NCBI RefSeq assembly: GCF_004341205.1
Contig: NZ_SLUL01000006.1
Location: forward strand, 62,001-126,000
Direction: 5' to 3'
Origin: Thermolongibacillus altinsuensis
GTDB lineage: Bacteria > Bacillota > Bacilli > Bacillales > Anoxybacillaceae
DNA: 64,000 bases
This document shows, in pieces, positions 49,381-58,545 of the stretch. The notes under the pieces are model-generated. The model had not been told where the DNA came from. It was given only the letters and a program-made list of their open reading frames with translations, and did no database searches. Each line of letters opens with the position of its first letter. The first letter of the stretch is position 1. Position numbers and translations under genes: made by a program.

Positions 49381-50838
49381 ATGGTATTAACTTCTGTCAT
49401 CATTTATATGGCGGGAATGCTTTTAATTGGTTATTGGGCGTATAAACGTACTTCCAATCTTTCAGATTACATGCTCGGCGGACGTACATTAGGCCCAGCT
49501 GTGACGGCATTAAGTGCCGGGGCTTCCGATATGAGCGGTTGGCTTTTAATGGGGCTTCCAGGTGCGATGTATGCACAAGGCATAAGCGCGGCATGGATTG
49601 TTATTGGTTTGACGCTTGGTGCTTATGTAAACTGGTTATACGTTGCACCGCGTTTACGTGTGTATACAGAGGTCGCGAATAACTCCATCACCATTCCAGA
49701 ATTTTTAGAAAATCGCTTTGGCGACCATTCCAAACTATTACGTTTAATTTCCGGCCTTGTTATTATGATTTTCTTCACATTCTATGTATCTTCCGGTCTC
49801 GTATCTGGAGCGGTATTATTTAAAAACTCCTTTGGTTTTGACTATCATACCGGTCTTTGGATTGTTGGAGGCGTAGTTGTTGCCTATACGCTTTTTGGCG
49901 GATTTTTAGCGGTAAGTTGGACAGACTTCGTTCAAGGCTTAATCATGTTTATTGCGTTAATTCTCGTTCCTGTCGTTACGCTTTTCCATACGGGTGGAGT
50001 TGGCGATACAGTTGCAACGATTCGCGATATTGATCCAGATCTTTTAGACCTATTTAAAGGAACAAGTTTCCTTGGTATCATTTCACTTTTCGCATGGGGA
50101 CTCGGTTATTTCGGTCAACCTCACATTATTGTCCGCTTTATGGCGATCACCTCAGTAAAAGAAATGAAGAGCGCTCGCCGTATCGGCATGGGCTGGATGA
50201 TTTTCTCTATTGTTGGAGCGATGCTTACAGGATTTTTTGGAATCGCTTACTATGCGAACAAAGGGCTTAAACTTGACGACCCTGAAACGGTGTTTATTAA
50301 ACTCGGCGAAATTTTATTCCATCCACTTATTACCGGTTTCTTGCTTGCAGCTATTTTAGCAGCGATTATGAGTACGATTTCTTCACAATTGCTTGTAACA
50401 TCCAGCTCTTTAACAGAAGATTTATACAAAGTGTTATTCCGTCGTTCCGCTTCTGATAAGGAACTCGTTTTTGTTGGTCGTCTTTCTGTTTTAATCGTAG
50501 CAATCGTAGCGACGGCACTTGCTTACGAACAAAACGATACGATTTTAAGGCTTGTTGGTTACGCGTGGGCTGGATTCGGTGCATCATTCGGACCTGTCAT
50601 CTTGTTAAGCTTAGGCTGGAAGCGCATGACAAAATGGGGCGCACTTGCTGGTATGATTGCCGGTGCGAGCACGGTAATCATTTGGACACAATTTGACTAC
50701 TTGAAAAACCTCTTATATGAAATGATTCCAGGTTTTGCTGCAAGCTTGCTTGCGATTGTCATTGTAAGTTTAATAACAAAACAACCGTCTGACAAAGTGC
50801 TTGAGCATTTTGATCAATTTAAGAAATCTTTATCATAA
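49381..50838 (+). CDS. putP: Sodium/proline symporter PutP
   Basis: A 485-residue SSS-family transporter with thirteen predicted spans. The N-terminal Na+ site region SDYMLGGRTLGPAVTALSAGASDMSGWLLMGLPG is the PutP hallmark, and GYFGQPHIIVRFMA is also typical. It imports proline with sodium for nutrition or osmoprotection. ATG 49381 follows AAAGGGGT; the GTG at 49369 touches the ribosome site. Confidence 0.94.
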   Translation: MVLTSVIIYMAGMLLIGYWAYKRTSNLSDYMLGGRTLGPAVTALSAGASDMSGWLLMGLPGAMYAQGISAAWIVIGLTLGAYVNWLYVAPRLRVYTEVANNSITIPEFLENRFGDHSKLLRLISGLVIMIFFTFYVSSGLVSGAVLFKNSFGFDYHTGLWIVGGVVVAYTLFGGFLAVSWTDFVQGLIMFIALILVPVVTLFHTGGVGDTVATIRDIDPDLLDLFKGTSFLGIISLFAWGLGYFGQPHIIVRFMAITSVKEMKSARRIGMGWMIFSIVGAMLTGFFGIAYYANKGLKLDDPETVFIKLGEILFHPLITGFLLAAILAAIMSTISSQLLVTSSSLTEDLYKVLFRRSASDKELVFVGRLSVLIVAIVATALAYEQNDTILRLVGYAWAGFGASFGPVILLSLGWKRMTKWGALAGMIAGASTVIIWTQFDYLKNLLYEMIPGFAASLLAIVIVSLITKQPSDKVLEHFDQFKKSLS

Positions 50839-50867
50839 AAACCCTTCTCATAACGAGAAGGGTTTTT
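50837..50867. terminator. Terminator of putP
   Basis: Stem AAAAACCCTTCTC/GAGAAGGGTTTTT, loop ATAAC. Confidence 0.85.
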
Positions 50868-51341
50868 ATGATACCTTTTGCAATTCTTCTCCTAAAAATT
50901 TTGCTAACTCCAACATGCCATATTTCCCCGCTGCCGCTTCCGCATCAGAATTGTAATTGGTGTTCGTGTTCACATCGTACGTAAAAATGTTTCCTTGTTC
51001 ATCGCGAATAAACTCAATGCCAGCGACATCAACTTGATTTTCTGCCAAGAACCGTTCGTATTTTTCAATAATCGGATCATCAAATCCATCAATACTTTGC
51101 GACCGTGGCGTTCCAGCCAAGCAAGCACCGCCTCCGTCAATTCGGGAGCAAATCGATGTCCGCGCGTATGCGATGACGCGCTCATGCGATTATAAAATAC
51201 TCCTTCTGGTGGAGTGGTTGTTAAATCAACGACCCCTTTGTCTAAATGCCATTCTTCATAAGGGAGCCCAAGCTCATCTAATCTTCTCGTTAAATGAATC
51301 GTCCATTCTGTGTTTTCGTGGATAATGTAAATCTTTTTCAT
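50866..51341 (-). pseudogene. Broken ATP-grasp (RimK-like) gene
   Basis: The 5' part, from ATG 51341 behind TGGAGGC, reads MKKIYIIHENTEWTIHLTRR to LERHGRKV. Near 51105 the frame shifts by one, and the other frame gives the C-terminal part: SIDGFDDPIIEKYERFL, VAGIEFIRDEQGNIFTYDVN, NTNYNSDAEAAAGKYGM. Together these are about 158 codons against the roughly 300 of intact ATP-grasp ligases, so the central ATP-binding part is deleted as well. It cannot be functional. Confidence 0.75.
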
Positions 51342-51590
51342 CGCTGTATAGCCTCCATTTTCTGTGAGTATAAACTTATTATACAATGGTAACTTATTTT
51401 AAAGTTGTCTGACGAGGTGTCTTATTTAAACACAGTTTAATAATAATATAAATTGTATTTATCAGAAATATTTTATATTTTAAAAAACTATTTACAAATA
51501 TATTTATCTTGTATATATTAAAAACGATCAAGCGGATTTTTTAGAAAAATCAATATTACCAAACATTATTTTTTACAACATTACAACAAA

Positions 51591-51606
51591 ATGTAAACGC
51601 TTTACT
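51591..51606 (+). promoter_or_regulatory. Candidate cre (CcpA) site upstream of the permease
   Basis: ATGTAAACGCTTTACT has palindromic arms GTAAA/TTTAC around CGC and matches the cre consensus TGWAANCGNTNWCA at all but the last two positions. It lies 38 bases before the start codon. The rest of the roughly 300-base gap is AT-rich and holds no gene. Confidence 0.4.
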
Positions 51607-51643
51607 TTTTGATCTTTTCTAAAATACTTTTGGAGGGAATCAT

Positions 51644-53044
51644 ATGCAGAACACCACTTCTAACAAGGAACTACATCGAGGATTAGAGGAAAGACATATT
51701 ACGCTTATGTCCCTCGGCGCAGCTATTGGAGTTGGATTATTTCTTGGTTCCGGATCCGCTATTAAACTAGCAGGGCCAGCAATTTTACTAGCCTATGCCG
51801 TCGGTGGACTTGTCATGTTCTTTATTATGCGCGCACTTGGAGAAATGGCCATTGAAAACCCTGTCGCCGGCTCATTCAGCCGCTATGCACGCGATTATTT
51901 AGGTCCTCTTGCCGGCTATTTAACAGGTTGGAACTATTGGTTTTTATGGGTTATCACTTGTATGGCGGAAATTACAGCTGCCGGAATTTATATGCAATAT
52001 TGGTTTCCAGACACTCCGCAATGGATTTGGGCGTTAGCTGCCTTAGTCATGATGACTACTGTTAACTTCCTTGCTGTAAAAGCATACGGAGAGCTAGAGT
52101 TTTGGTTTGCTCTGATTAAAATTATAACCATTTTATTTATGATTTTTGTCGGCATCGGCATGATTGTCTTCGGCTTCGGTAACGGAGGCGTTGCAACAGG
52201 AATCAGCAACCTTTGGGAACATGGAGGCTTTTTTGCAAACGGAATCACCGGAGTGTTAATGTCTCTGCAAATGGTCATGTTTGCTTACTTAGGAATTGAA
52301 ATGATTGGCGTTACAGCCGGAGAAGTAAAAAATCCGCAAAAATCATTGTCTCGTGCGATTGACTCTGTATTCTGGCGCATTTTGATTTTCTATGTAGGTG
52401 CATTATTCGTGATCATGTCGATTTATCCATGGACAGAAATCGGCGAAAAAGGCAGCCCATTCGTACTTACATTCGAGAAAATTGGTATTCCTGCCGCTGC
52501 GGGAATTATTAACTTTGTCGTCTTAACAGCCGCTCTTTCTTCATGCAATAGCGGGATCTTCAGTACAGGACGCATGTTATTTAACTTGGCGCAACAAGGC
52601 GAAGCTCCGCAGCAATACGCTAAGTTAACGAAAAGCGGAGTACCTGGTACAGCGATCCTCGCTTCCGCAGGAGCGTTATTAATCGGTGTTTGCATGAACT
52701 ACGTCGTTCCTGAGAAAGTATTTACATGGGTGACAAGTATCGCTACATTTGGTGCCGTTTGGACTTGGGCGATTATCCTATTGTCGCAAATTCGTTTCCG
52801 CAAACGCTTAAGCGCGGAGCAACAAAAACGATTAAAATACAAAATGCCATTATTCCCATACAGCTCGTATGTAGCACTTGCATTTTTAATCGGTGTTGTC
52901 GGTCTTATGGCGTACTTCCCTGATACAAGAATCGCTCTCATTGTCGGGCCGATTTGGTATGCGATTTTAATCGCGTTCTATTACATCAAAGGACTGCATA
53001 AACGCAACAAACCATTCGCTCAAGAAAACAAAAAAATTAGCTAA
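51644..53044 (+). CDS. Amino acid permease, AAT family
   Basis: A 466-residue APC-superfamily permease with twelve spans. LEERHITLMSLGAAIGVGLFLGSGSAI (about 15-41) and LGEMAIENPVAGSFSRYA are family signatures; the second is close to proline/alanine-specific members. B. subtilis AlaP (YtnA) and AapA are the nearest types I can name. It is a single gene with TTGGAGGG as ribosome site, flanked by putP and a crotonase gene. Confidence 0.9.
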   Translation: MQNTTSNKELHRGLEERHITLMSLGAAIGVGLFLGSGSAIKLAGPAILLAYAVGGLVMFFIMRALGEMAIENPVAGSFSRYARDYLGPLAGYLTGWNYWFLWVITCMAEITAAGIYMQYWFPDTPQWIWALAALVMMTTVNFLAVKAYGELEFWFALIKIITILFMIFVGIGMIVFGFGNGGVATGISNLWEHGGFFANGITGVLMSLQMVMFAYLGIEMIGVTAGEVKNPQKSLSRAIDSVFWRILIFYVGALFVIMSIYPWTEIGEKGSPFVLTFEKIGIPAAAGIINFVVLTAALSSCNSGIFSTGRMLFNLAQQGEAPQQYAKLTKSGVPGTAILASAGALLIGVCMNYVVPEKVFTWVTSIATFGAVWTWAIILLSQIRFRKRLSAEQQKRLKYKMPLFPYSSYVALAFLIGVVGLMAYFPDTRIALIVGPIWYAILIAFYYIKGLHKRNKPFAQENKKIS

Positions 53045-53047
53045 TGA

Positions 53048-53072
53048 AAAGGACAGACGGCGTCTGTCCTTT
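53048..53072. terminator. Bidirectional terminator
   Basis: Stem AAAGGACAGAC/GTCTGTCCTTT, loop GGC. Confidence 0.8.
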
Positions 53073-53073
53073 C

Positions 53074-53835
53074 TTATTGTCCAATAAAGTTTGGCTGACG
53101 CTTTTCTAGAAACGCGCGAATTCCTTCGGCGTGATCTTTTGTTTGGCGCATCTTTTTCTGATTCTTCGTTTCTAAATCAAGCGTTTGGATAAGTTTTTCC
53201 TCACTTAATTGAACATAAATTTGTTTCGTTGCGATCATCGCTTGAATAGGTTTATTCAACCACTCTTTCACTTTGTTTTCAATTGTATTCGCATTTGCAA
53301 TCTCATCAATTAAACCTAGTTGTAACGCTTCTTCGGCCGTCATTACTTTTCCTTCCCAAATGACTTGTTTAGCCTTCGCCTCCCCTAGTCTTTTTTCTAG
53401 AAAGAAGTGCCCGCCACCATCAGGAATTAATCCGATCCCGATGAAATTCATGGCTAAACGCGCCTCTTCCGTTGCTATAATGTAGTCGCATGCCAATGCT
53501 AGGCTAAAACCTAATCCAGCGGCAGGACCATGGAGATAACTGATTGTTAACTTTGGCAAACGGTATAAAGTCATGATTAATTGCTTGATCGTTTCCATGA
53601 TTTTTGTGAATGAATATTCATTCGTTGATTGCAACATGGATTTAATATCTCCTCCTGACGAAAATCCCCTTCCTTTTCCTTTTATTAACAAAATAGCAAC
53701 ATCGCTTTCTTCAACGATTTTTAATTTATCCAAAAGTTCTGCTAACATTTGCTCATTCAGTGCATTTAACGTTTCAGGACGATTCAGTTCAAGCGTAGCT
53801 ACTCGATCCTCAATAGTTAAAAGTACATGCTCCAT
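53074..53835 (-). CDS. Enoyl-CoA hydratase/isomerase family protein, PaaG-like
   Basis: A 253-residue crotonase-fold protein. The oxyanion hole is FSSGGDIKSML. The first hydratase glutamate is replaced (AAGLGFSLALACD) and the second motif is GIGLIPDGGGHFFL, with Asp where hydratases have Glu. This combination is that of isomerases such as PaaG or of YhaR in Bacillus, so double-bond shifting is more likely than hydration. Substrate unknown. ATG 53835 follows AAAGGAGG. Confidence 0.88.
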   Translation of the reverse strand: MEHVLLTIEDRVATLELNRPETLNALNEQMLAELLDKLKIVEESDVAILLIKGKGRGFSSGGDIKSMLQSTNEYSFTKIMETIKQLIMTLYRLPKLTISYLHGPAAGLGFSLALACDYIIATEEARLAMNFIGIGLIPDGGGHFFLEKRLGEAKAKQVIWEGKVMTAEEALQLGLIDEIANANTIENKVKEWLNKPIQAMIATKQIYVQLSEEKLIQTLDLETKNQKKMRQTKDHAEGIRAFLEKRQPNFIGQ

Positions 53836-53988
53836 TTTATTTTCCTCCTTTACACTTTTCGTGATTTCACCATTAAATTCATCATTTTGATCAAAAAATC
53901 CTGTTTATTTAAAATATTTTTTTAAAAAAATATATAAATTTTTAATTATTTCTGATTTATTTTACAAAACTTACTTTTAAAAATAATA

Positions 53989-54017
53989 TTGACTATGTTT
54001 TCATTTAATTTTAAAAT
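53989..54017 (+). promoter_or_regulatory. Promoter of the peptide transporter
   Basis: -35 TTGACT (53989-53994), 17-base spacer, -10 TAAAAT (54012-54017), in a very AT-rich region. Confidence 0.6.
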
Positions 54018-54089
54018 CGTTACATCTCATTAATTATTTTTTTAAAAATTTTTTCAAAAAAATTAAAAAAGTTTTAAGGAGGAAGATGT

Positions 54090-55478
54090 ATGCAAGCAAC
54101 TTTAGAAGCACAGCAAACAGAAGAAAAAGCAGCGAAAAAAAAGCATCCTCCCGGCTTATATTTATTGTTTTTCACCGAAATGTGGGAGCGATTTAGCTAT
54201 TATGGAATGCGCGCTATTTTGGTTCTCTACTTGACAACTGCTTTTGTAAGCGGCGGTCTAGGAATGTCTGAAGCAGCAGCAATGAGTTTATACGGATTTT
54301 TTACAGGAGCCGTCTATTGGACACCAATTGTGGGTGGATATTTGTCTGACCGTTTTTTAGGCAGAAGACTTGCCATTACAATCGGCGGAATAGCAATGGC
54401 GCTTGGAAACTTTGTGCTTTTTGCCATGCATAGTAAAATGGGCTTATATATTGGCCTTGCCCTTCTCATTATCGGAAATGGCTTTTTTAAACCGAACATT
54501 TCCACACTCGTTGGTGAATTATACGAACCAAACGACAAACGTCGAGACGCTGCATTCACAATTTTCTACATGGGAATTAACTTAGGTGCTTTCTTTGCTC
54601 CGCTTGTGGTTGGATTTTTAGCTGAGGACTTGTTTAAAACAACGTTCAATGGCGTTGTCCAATATGGATTTAAATACGGCTTTTTAGCAGCAGCAATCGG
54701 TATGGTCATCGGACAATTGATTTTTAACATATTCGGTCCACGCTATCTTGGTGAAATTGGAAAAAAACCAGTTGGAAAACAACAGAAGTCCGCACAAACA
54801 ATTCAGACAAATCAAAAATTAACGAAAGAAGAAAAACGGAGAACAACGGCCATTCTTATTCTCGCTTGCTTCGTCATTTTCTTCTGGGCTGGATTTGAAC
54901 AAGCAGGAAGTTCATTAACTCTTTATACTGACAAATTTGTCGACAAAACGGTTGGAGGTTGGGAAGTTCCAACTTCATGGTTCCAATCATTAAATCCGCT
55001 CTTTATCGTTATTTTAGCGCCGGTTTTATCCGCACTATGGATTAAATTAGCAAACTCGAAGCGCGGTGACTTGCCAATTCCAGCAAAAATGGCGCTCGGT
55101 ATGATCTTGCTCGGTTTAGGATTTGTCGTACTCATTCCTGCCGTATTACAAACAGGCAGCGATGAACAACAAATTGTTGAAAAAGCAAATGTATTGTTTA
55201 TTGTATTCACCTATTTCCTCCATACGCTCGGTGAACTTTGCTTATCACCGGTTGGTTTGTCAATGGTGAGCAAATTAGCGCCTGTGAAATTAGCTTCCTT
55301 ATTGATGGGAGTTTGGCTTGCTGGTGTAGGGGTAGCAAACGTTTTAGCTGGACAATTAGCAGCATTTACTGAATCATTAGGTTTCTTCCAAGTATTTAGT
55401 TTAATTGGCGCATTAACAATCGGACTTGGTATCGTTTTACTTCTTCTCACCAAACCATTAATGCGCTTGATGGATTAA
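54090..55478 (+). CDS. Proton-dependent oligopeptide transporter (POT/DtpT-like)
   Basis: A 462-residue MFS transporter. The POT motif ExxERFSYYG is present as EMWERFSYYGMR, the second signature is FTIFYMGINLGAFFAPL, and the third is ELCLSP in the later half. It imports di- and tripeptides with protons. B. subtilis YclF (DtpT) is the nearest type. ATG 54090 follows AAGGAGGAAG. Confidence 0.92.
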   Translation: MQATLEAQQTEEKAAKKKHPPGLYLLFFTEMWERFSYYGMRAILVLYLTTAFVSGGLGMSEAAAMSLYGFFTGAVYWTPIVGGYLSDRFLGRRLAITIGGIAMALGNFVLFAMHSKMGLYIGLALLIIGNGFFKPNISTLVGELYEPNDKRRDAAFTIFYMGINLGAFFAPLVVGFLAEDLFKTTFNGVVQYGFKYGFLAAAIGMVIGQLIFNIFGPRYLGEIGKKPVGKQQKSAQTIQTNQKLTKEEKRRTTAILILACFVIFFWAGFEQAGSSLTLYTDKFVDKTVGGWEVPTSWFQSLNPLFIVILAPVLSALWIKLANSKRGDLPIPAKMALGMILLGLGFVVLIPAVLQTGSDEQQIVEKANVLFIVFTYFLHTLGELCLSPVGLSMVSKLAPVKLASLLMGVWLAGVGVANVLAGQLAAFTESLGFFQVFSLIGALTIGLGIVLLLLTKPLMRLMD

Positions 55479-55504
55479 AGGTGTCTCGTCGTGAGACGCC
55501 TTTT
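55478..55504 (+). terminator. Terminator of the peptide transporter
   Basis: Stem AAAGGTGTCTC/GAGACGCCTTT with one G-T pair, then T7. Confidence 0.85.
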
Positions 55505-55578
55505 TTTATTTCCACTATGTTCCGCGATACAAGATCCCCTCATTGAGAAAGATAAAGAAAAAAGGAGTGAGAACACAA

Positions 55579-56520
55579 ATGAGAATTTTTCTTCTTTTCA
55601 TCATTTTTTTATTGCTCACTCCCCGTTTGGTTGATGCTCCAACATTTTCTTCAGGCAAGCGAATAGAACCGAATAAAAAAATAGAGAAGGAGCATGTTCA
55701 AGAATCACCCCTTCTCTTTCCTTTACCTTTACTTGAACGAAAAACGAAAACGAAGCCCATTACCTTTTTGTTGATTGGGAACGATGCGCATCTGAAAGAA
55801 AAAGCTCGAAGCGATACCATAATCGTTGCCCGATACAATCCAGAACATCGTTCCATTCATCTCGTTTCATTTATGCGTGATATTTATGTTGAGATTCCGA
55901 CTTATCGTCATCGTTCTCACAAACTAAATACCGCTTATTTTTTAGGTGGTGAAACGTTATTAAAAAAGGCATTAAAACATAATTTTGATCTCGACATTGA
56001 TTACACCATTTCTGTTGATTTTAACGGTTTTGCTAAGTTGGTGGATCTCATCGCCCCAAACGGAATTAAAGTAAACGTAAGCGAAAAAATCGTAAATGAC
56101 CGACGAATGAACGTTGCCCCCGGTCAACAATATTTAAAAGGTCAAGATTTGCTTTCTTATGTTCGCTTTCGCCATGATGCCGAAAGCGACTTTGGACGCG
56201 TTCAGCGTCAACAAGAAGTGCTTTTATTGTTAAAAAAGGAACTGGAGAAACAAATGAGTTCATGGGAAGGGATTCGTAAGCTCCCATTCGTTATTCAACA
56301 CAGTTTTCAACATGTTCAAACGGATGTACCGCTTTCAGAAATGTTGATCATGGCGAACGATCTTTCGCATGTTCAAACGGTCAAAACGCTGCGCATTCCT
56401 GTAAGCAGAAGTTTCAAAAATGAACGAGTTCCGCGTGCAGGCGCTGTCTTGAAAATCGATATGTTAAAAAATAAGCAGGCTTTGCAAACATTTTTCAATT
56501 CTGATGTTTCGCATGAATGA
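55579..56520 (+). CDS. LytR-CpsA-Psr (LCP) family protein
   Basis: A 313-residue protein. An N-terminal signal anchor (MRIFLLFIIFLLLTPRLVDA) is followed by the LCP domain with FLLIGNDAHLKEKARSDTIIVARYNP (Asp and Arg ligands), SFMRDIYVEIP, YRHRSHKLNTAY and SYVRFRHDAESDFGRVQRQ. LCP enzymes attach teichoic acids or other polymers to peptidoglycan outside the membrane. Its 3' end overlaps the converging thiE by 26 bases. Confidence 0.92.
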   Translation: MRIFLLFIIFLLLTPRLVDAPTFSSGKRIEPNKKIEKEHVQESPLLFPLPLLERKTKTKPITFLLIGNDAHLKEKARSDTIIVARYNPEHRSIHLVSFMRDIYVEIPTYRHRSHKLNTAYFLGGETLLKKALKHNFDLDIDYTISVDFNGFAKLVDLIAPNGIKVNVSEKIVNDRRMNVAPGQQYLKGQDLLSYVRFRHDAESDFGRVQRQQEVLLLLKKELEKQMSSWEGIRKLPFVIQHSFQHVQTDVPLSEMLIMANDLSHVQTVKTLRIPVSRSFKNERVPRAGAVLKIDMLKNKQALQTFFNSDVSHE

Positions 56521-57148
56521 CATGTGCATATAAACGCTTCGTTTTTTCTGTAATATGATCCGCATGACAAATTTCCGAGATCACGGCAATTCCATCTGCA
56601 CCTGCACGAATCACATCAGCCGCCGTTTGTTCGGTAATTCCGCCAATGGCGACGAGCGGAGCATCAATTTTGTTTTCGCGAAGATATTGAATCATTTCTA
56701 TCCCGCATGCCGCTTTTGCATCTTCTTTCGATTTCGTTGGAAAAATAGGGCCTAATCCGAGGTAATCTGCTCCATCAGCAAGAGCGGCTTGCGCTTCTTT
56801 CAAGTTATGAACAGATACACCTAGTATCTTATTTCCAATTTTATCCCTAACGCGTTTCGCTGCTTCATCTTCTTGTCCGACATGAACGCCGTCTGCTTCT
56901 AATGATAAAGCTAAATCAACATCATCATTAACGATAAACGGAATATGATGTAAACGACAACGTTCGAATAATTTTTCTGCTAAACGATATTTCTCTAAAC
57001 CCGTTAACGCTCCTTTTCCTTTTTCACGAAATTGAAAAATCGTAATGCCTCCTTGAATGGCCTCATCTAACACATCAAGCGGATCTTTTTTGCAGTCTAC
57101 GCTTCCCATGACAAAATACAAGGAAAGAAAGTCACGAACATCGCTCAT
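56495..57148 (-). CDS. thiE: Thiamine phosphate synthase
   Basis: A 217-residue TIM-barrel enzyme joining HMP-diphosphate and thiazole phosphate to thiamine phosphate. ITIFQFREKGKGAL, the NDDVDLALSLEADGVHVGQ loop (Asp ligand of Mg2+), GLGPIFPTKSKEDA and AIGGIT are all present. It follows thiM by three bases, under the TPP riboswitch. Its end overlaps the LCP gene on the other strand. Confidence 0.95.
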   Translation of the reverse strand: MSDVRDFLSLYFVMGSVDCKKDPLDVLDEAIQGGITIFQFREKGKGALTGLEKYRLAEKLFERCRLHHIPFIVNDDVDLALSLEADGVHVGQEDEAAKRVRDKIGNKILGVSVHNLKEAQAALADGADYLGLGPIFPTKSKEDAKAACGIEMIQYLRENKIDAPLVAIGGITEQTAADVIRAGADGIAVISEICHADHITEKTKRLYAHVIHAKHQN

Positions 57149-57151
57149 CCT

Positions 57152-57961
57152 CTATTCCCCTTTCGTAATATAACGAATGCGCGCATGAATCTCAACATCC
57201 TCTTCTGTCGTTTCAGAAAGCGCATTTAAAAAATCGAGTTGAAACGAACCTGGAAGCTTTGTACGTTCTGCTGCTTTCTCCGCAGCAACCCCATAAAAGG
57301 CAAGTGCCGCAACAGAAGCATGAACGAAATTTTTTTCGACTGCTGCAAACGCACCGAGAACGGAACTAAGCAAACACCCTGTTCCTGTTACTCTTGTTAA
57401 AACGGCGTCCCCGTTTGCAATCACCCAAGTTTCATTTCCGTCTGTAACGATATCTTCTTTTCCAGTGATAACGACCGTACACTGAAATAAACGGGCTGCT
57501 TTTTCCGCTAACGCAACGAGATCTCCTTGAACTTCTCCTGCATCAACCCCTTTTGTTTGCACGGTTTCTCCAACTGTACTCGCAATCTCTGATGCATTCC
57601 CACGTAAAATAGAGATTTTCACTTCGCTTAGGATACGCTTTGCTGTTTCCGTCCGATAGGACGTTGCTCCTGCGCCAACTGGATCGAAAACGACTGGAAC
57701 ATTTGCTTCATTTGCTGCTTTTCCAGCAACCATCATCGCTTCCACTTCTTCTGGAGTCAACGTGCCGATATTTAATACGAGAGCGCGAGACAAACGAACC
57801 ATTTCCGCCACTTCTTCTTTCGCATACGCCATAACCGGTGATGCTCCAAGCGCAAGCAAACCATTCGCGACGAAATTCGTCACAACCACATTTGTCATGT
57901 TGTGGACAAGCGGTGCTTCTTTTCTTACTTGTTCAAGTAACCATCCCATTTTTCTCATCAT
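57152..57961 (-). CDS. thiM: Hydroxyethylthiazole kinase
   Basis: A 269-residue kinase phosphorylating hydroxyethylthiazole for thiamine salvage. [26 protein letters not shown] is the N-terminal hallmark, [13 protein letters not shown] and [11 protein letters not shown] (catalytic Cys/anion hole) follow. Two ATG codons (57961, 57958) follow AAAGGAGG. thiD is not here; salvage of HMP must be encoded elsewhere. Confidence 0.95.
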   Translation of the reverse strand: MMRKMGWLLEQVRKEAPLVHNMTNVVVTNFVANGLLALGASPVMAYAKEEVAEMVRLSRALVLNIGTLTPEEVEAMMVAGKAANEANVPVVFDPVGAGATSYRTETAKRILSEVKISILRGNASEIASTVGETVQTKGVDAGEVQGDLVALAEKAARLFQCTVVITGKEDIVTDGNETWVIANGDAVLTRVTGTGCLLSSVLGAFAAVEKNFVHASVAALAFYGVAAEKAAERTKLPGSFQLDFLNALSETTEEDVEIHARIRYITKGE

Positions 57962-57983
57962 CCATATCCTCCTTTAAAAAATA

Positions 57984-58133
57984 AAAAACTAGCCATAAAG
58001 AACCTGACTAGTTTTTGTACACAAAACGAAGTCTACTTCCCTCCGCTGGTATTAACCAGATCAGGTTCAAAGGGTTGGAAAACTTTTTGCGCGTTTTCCT
58101 CTCAGCCGTCGCATATCAGGCACCCCTAGTAGT
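57984..58133 (-). ncRNA. TPP riboswitch of thiM-thiE
   Basis: The aptamer (about 58032-58133, minus strand) has CTAGGGGTGCC, CTGAGAGG, CCCTTTGAACCTGATCTGG and GCGGAGGGAAGTAG, all conserved. The terminator is AAAAACTAG/CTAGTTTTT (57984-58016). Its loop carries TCAGGTTC, which complements GAACCTGA of the aptamer (plus strand 58061-58068), giving a clear antiterminator. TPP binding therefore stops transcription. Confidence 0.95.
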
Positions 58134-58201
58134 GCATATTTATATTTTTTCTTCATCTTACGCAATTTTTGAACGTTTTGCAATAAAAATATATTTTCTT
58201 C

Positions 58202-58230
58202 TTGTCATATTTTTATCTATCGATTATAAT
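58202..58230 (+). promoter_or_regulatory. Promoter of lysP
   Basis: -35 TTGTCA (58202-58207), 17-base spacer, -10 TATAAT (58225-58230). The transcript starts about 30 bases before the riboswitch. Confidence 0.75.
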
Positions 58231-58264
58231 CGTACACGTTAACAAGTTCATAGTTTCCTCATTC

Positions 58265-58502
58265 ACCCGATGAGGTAGAGGTCGCAACTTTTAAGAGTAC
58301 GTCGGACGAGGCGCAGAGAACGTCAAAGACTCCGGCGGAAAGGAAAAGTTGCCGAAGTTTGTCTATGTTCTCTGCATAGACAAGCTGGGGCTGTTTCCGA
58401 ATAGGGACAGCACTGCCACGTTGTTTAACAACGTGGAGCGCTATCTTCACGGAAGGAATGATACGGATAATTGCCGTCGAATTTCCTTCGACGGCTTTTT
58501 TT
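58265..58502 (+). ncRNA. Lysine riboswitch (L-box) of lysP
   Basis: The aptamer shows GATGAGGTAGAGGTCGC, AAGAGTACG, GGCGGAAAGG, TTGCCGAAG and GCTGGGGCTG, the conserved L-box blocks. The terminator is GCCGTCGAA/TTCGACGGC (58473-58495) plus T7. An antiterminator can form between GAAGGAA (58453-58459) and TTCCTTC (58483-58489). Lysine would shut off the permease. Confidence 0.93.
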
Positions 58503-58545
58503 ATTCGTCACTCCTTCCAATAAAAAACAAAAAGGAGTGGAAATC

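Noticed and set aside
54030-54070. CodY box upstream of the peptide transporter
   Set aside because: The A/T runs resemble AATTTTCWGAAAATT at only about 10 of 15 positions in a region that is nearly all A and T.
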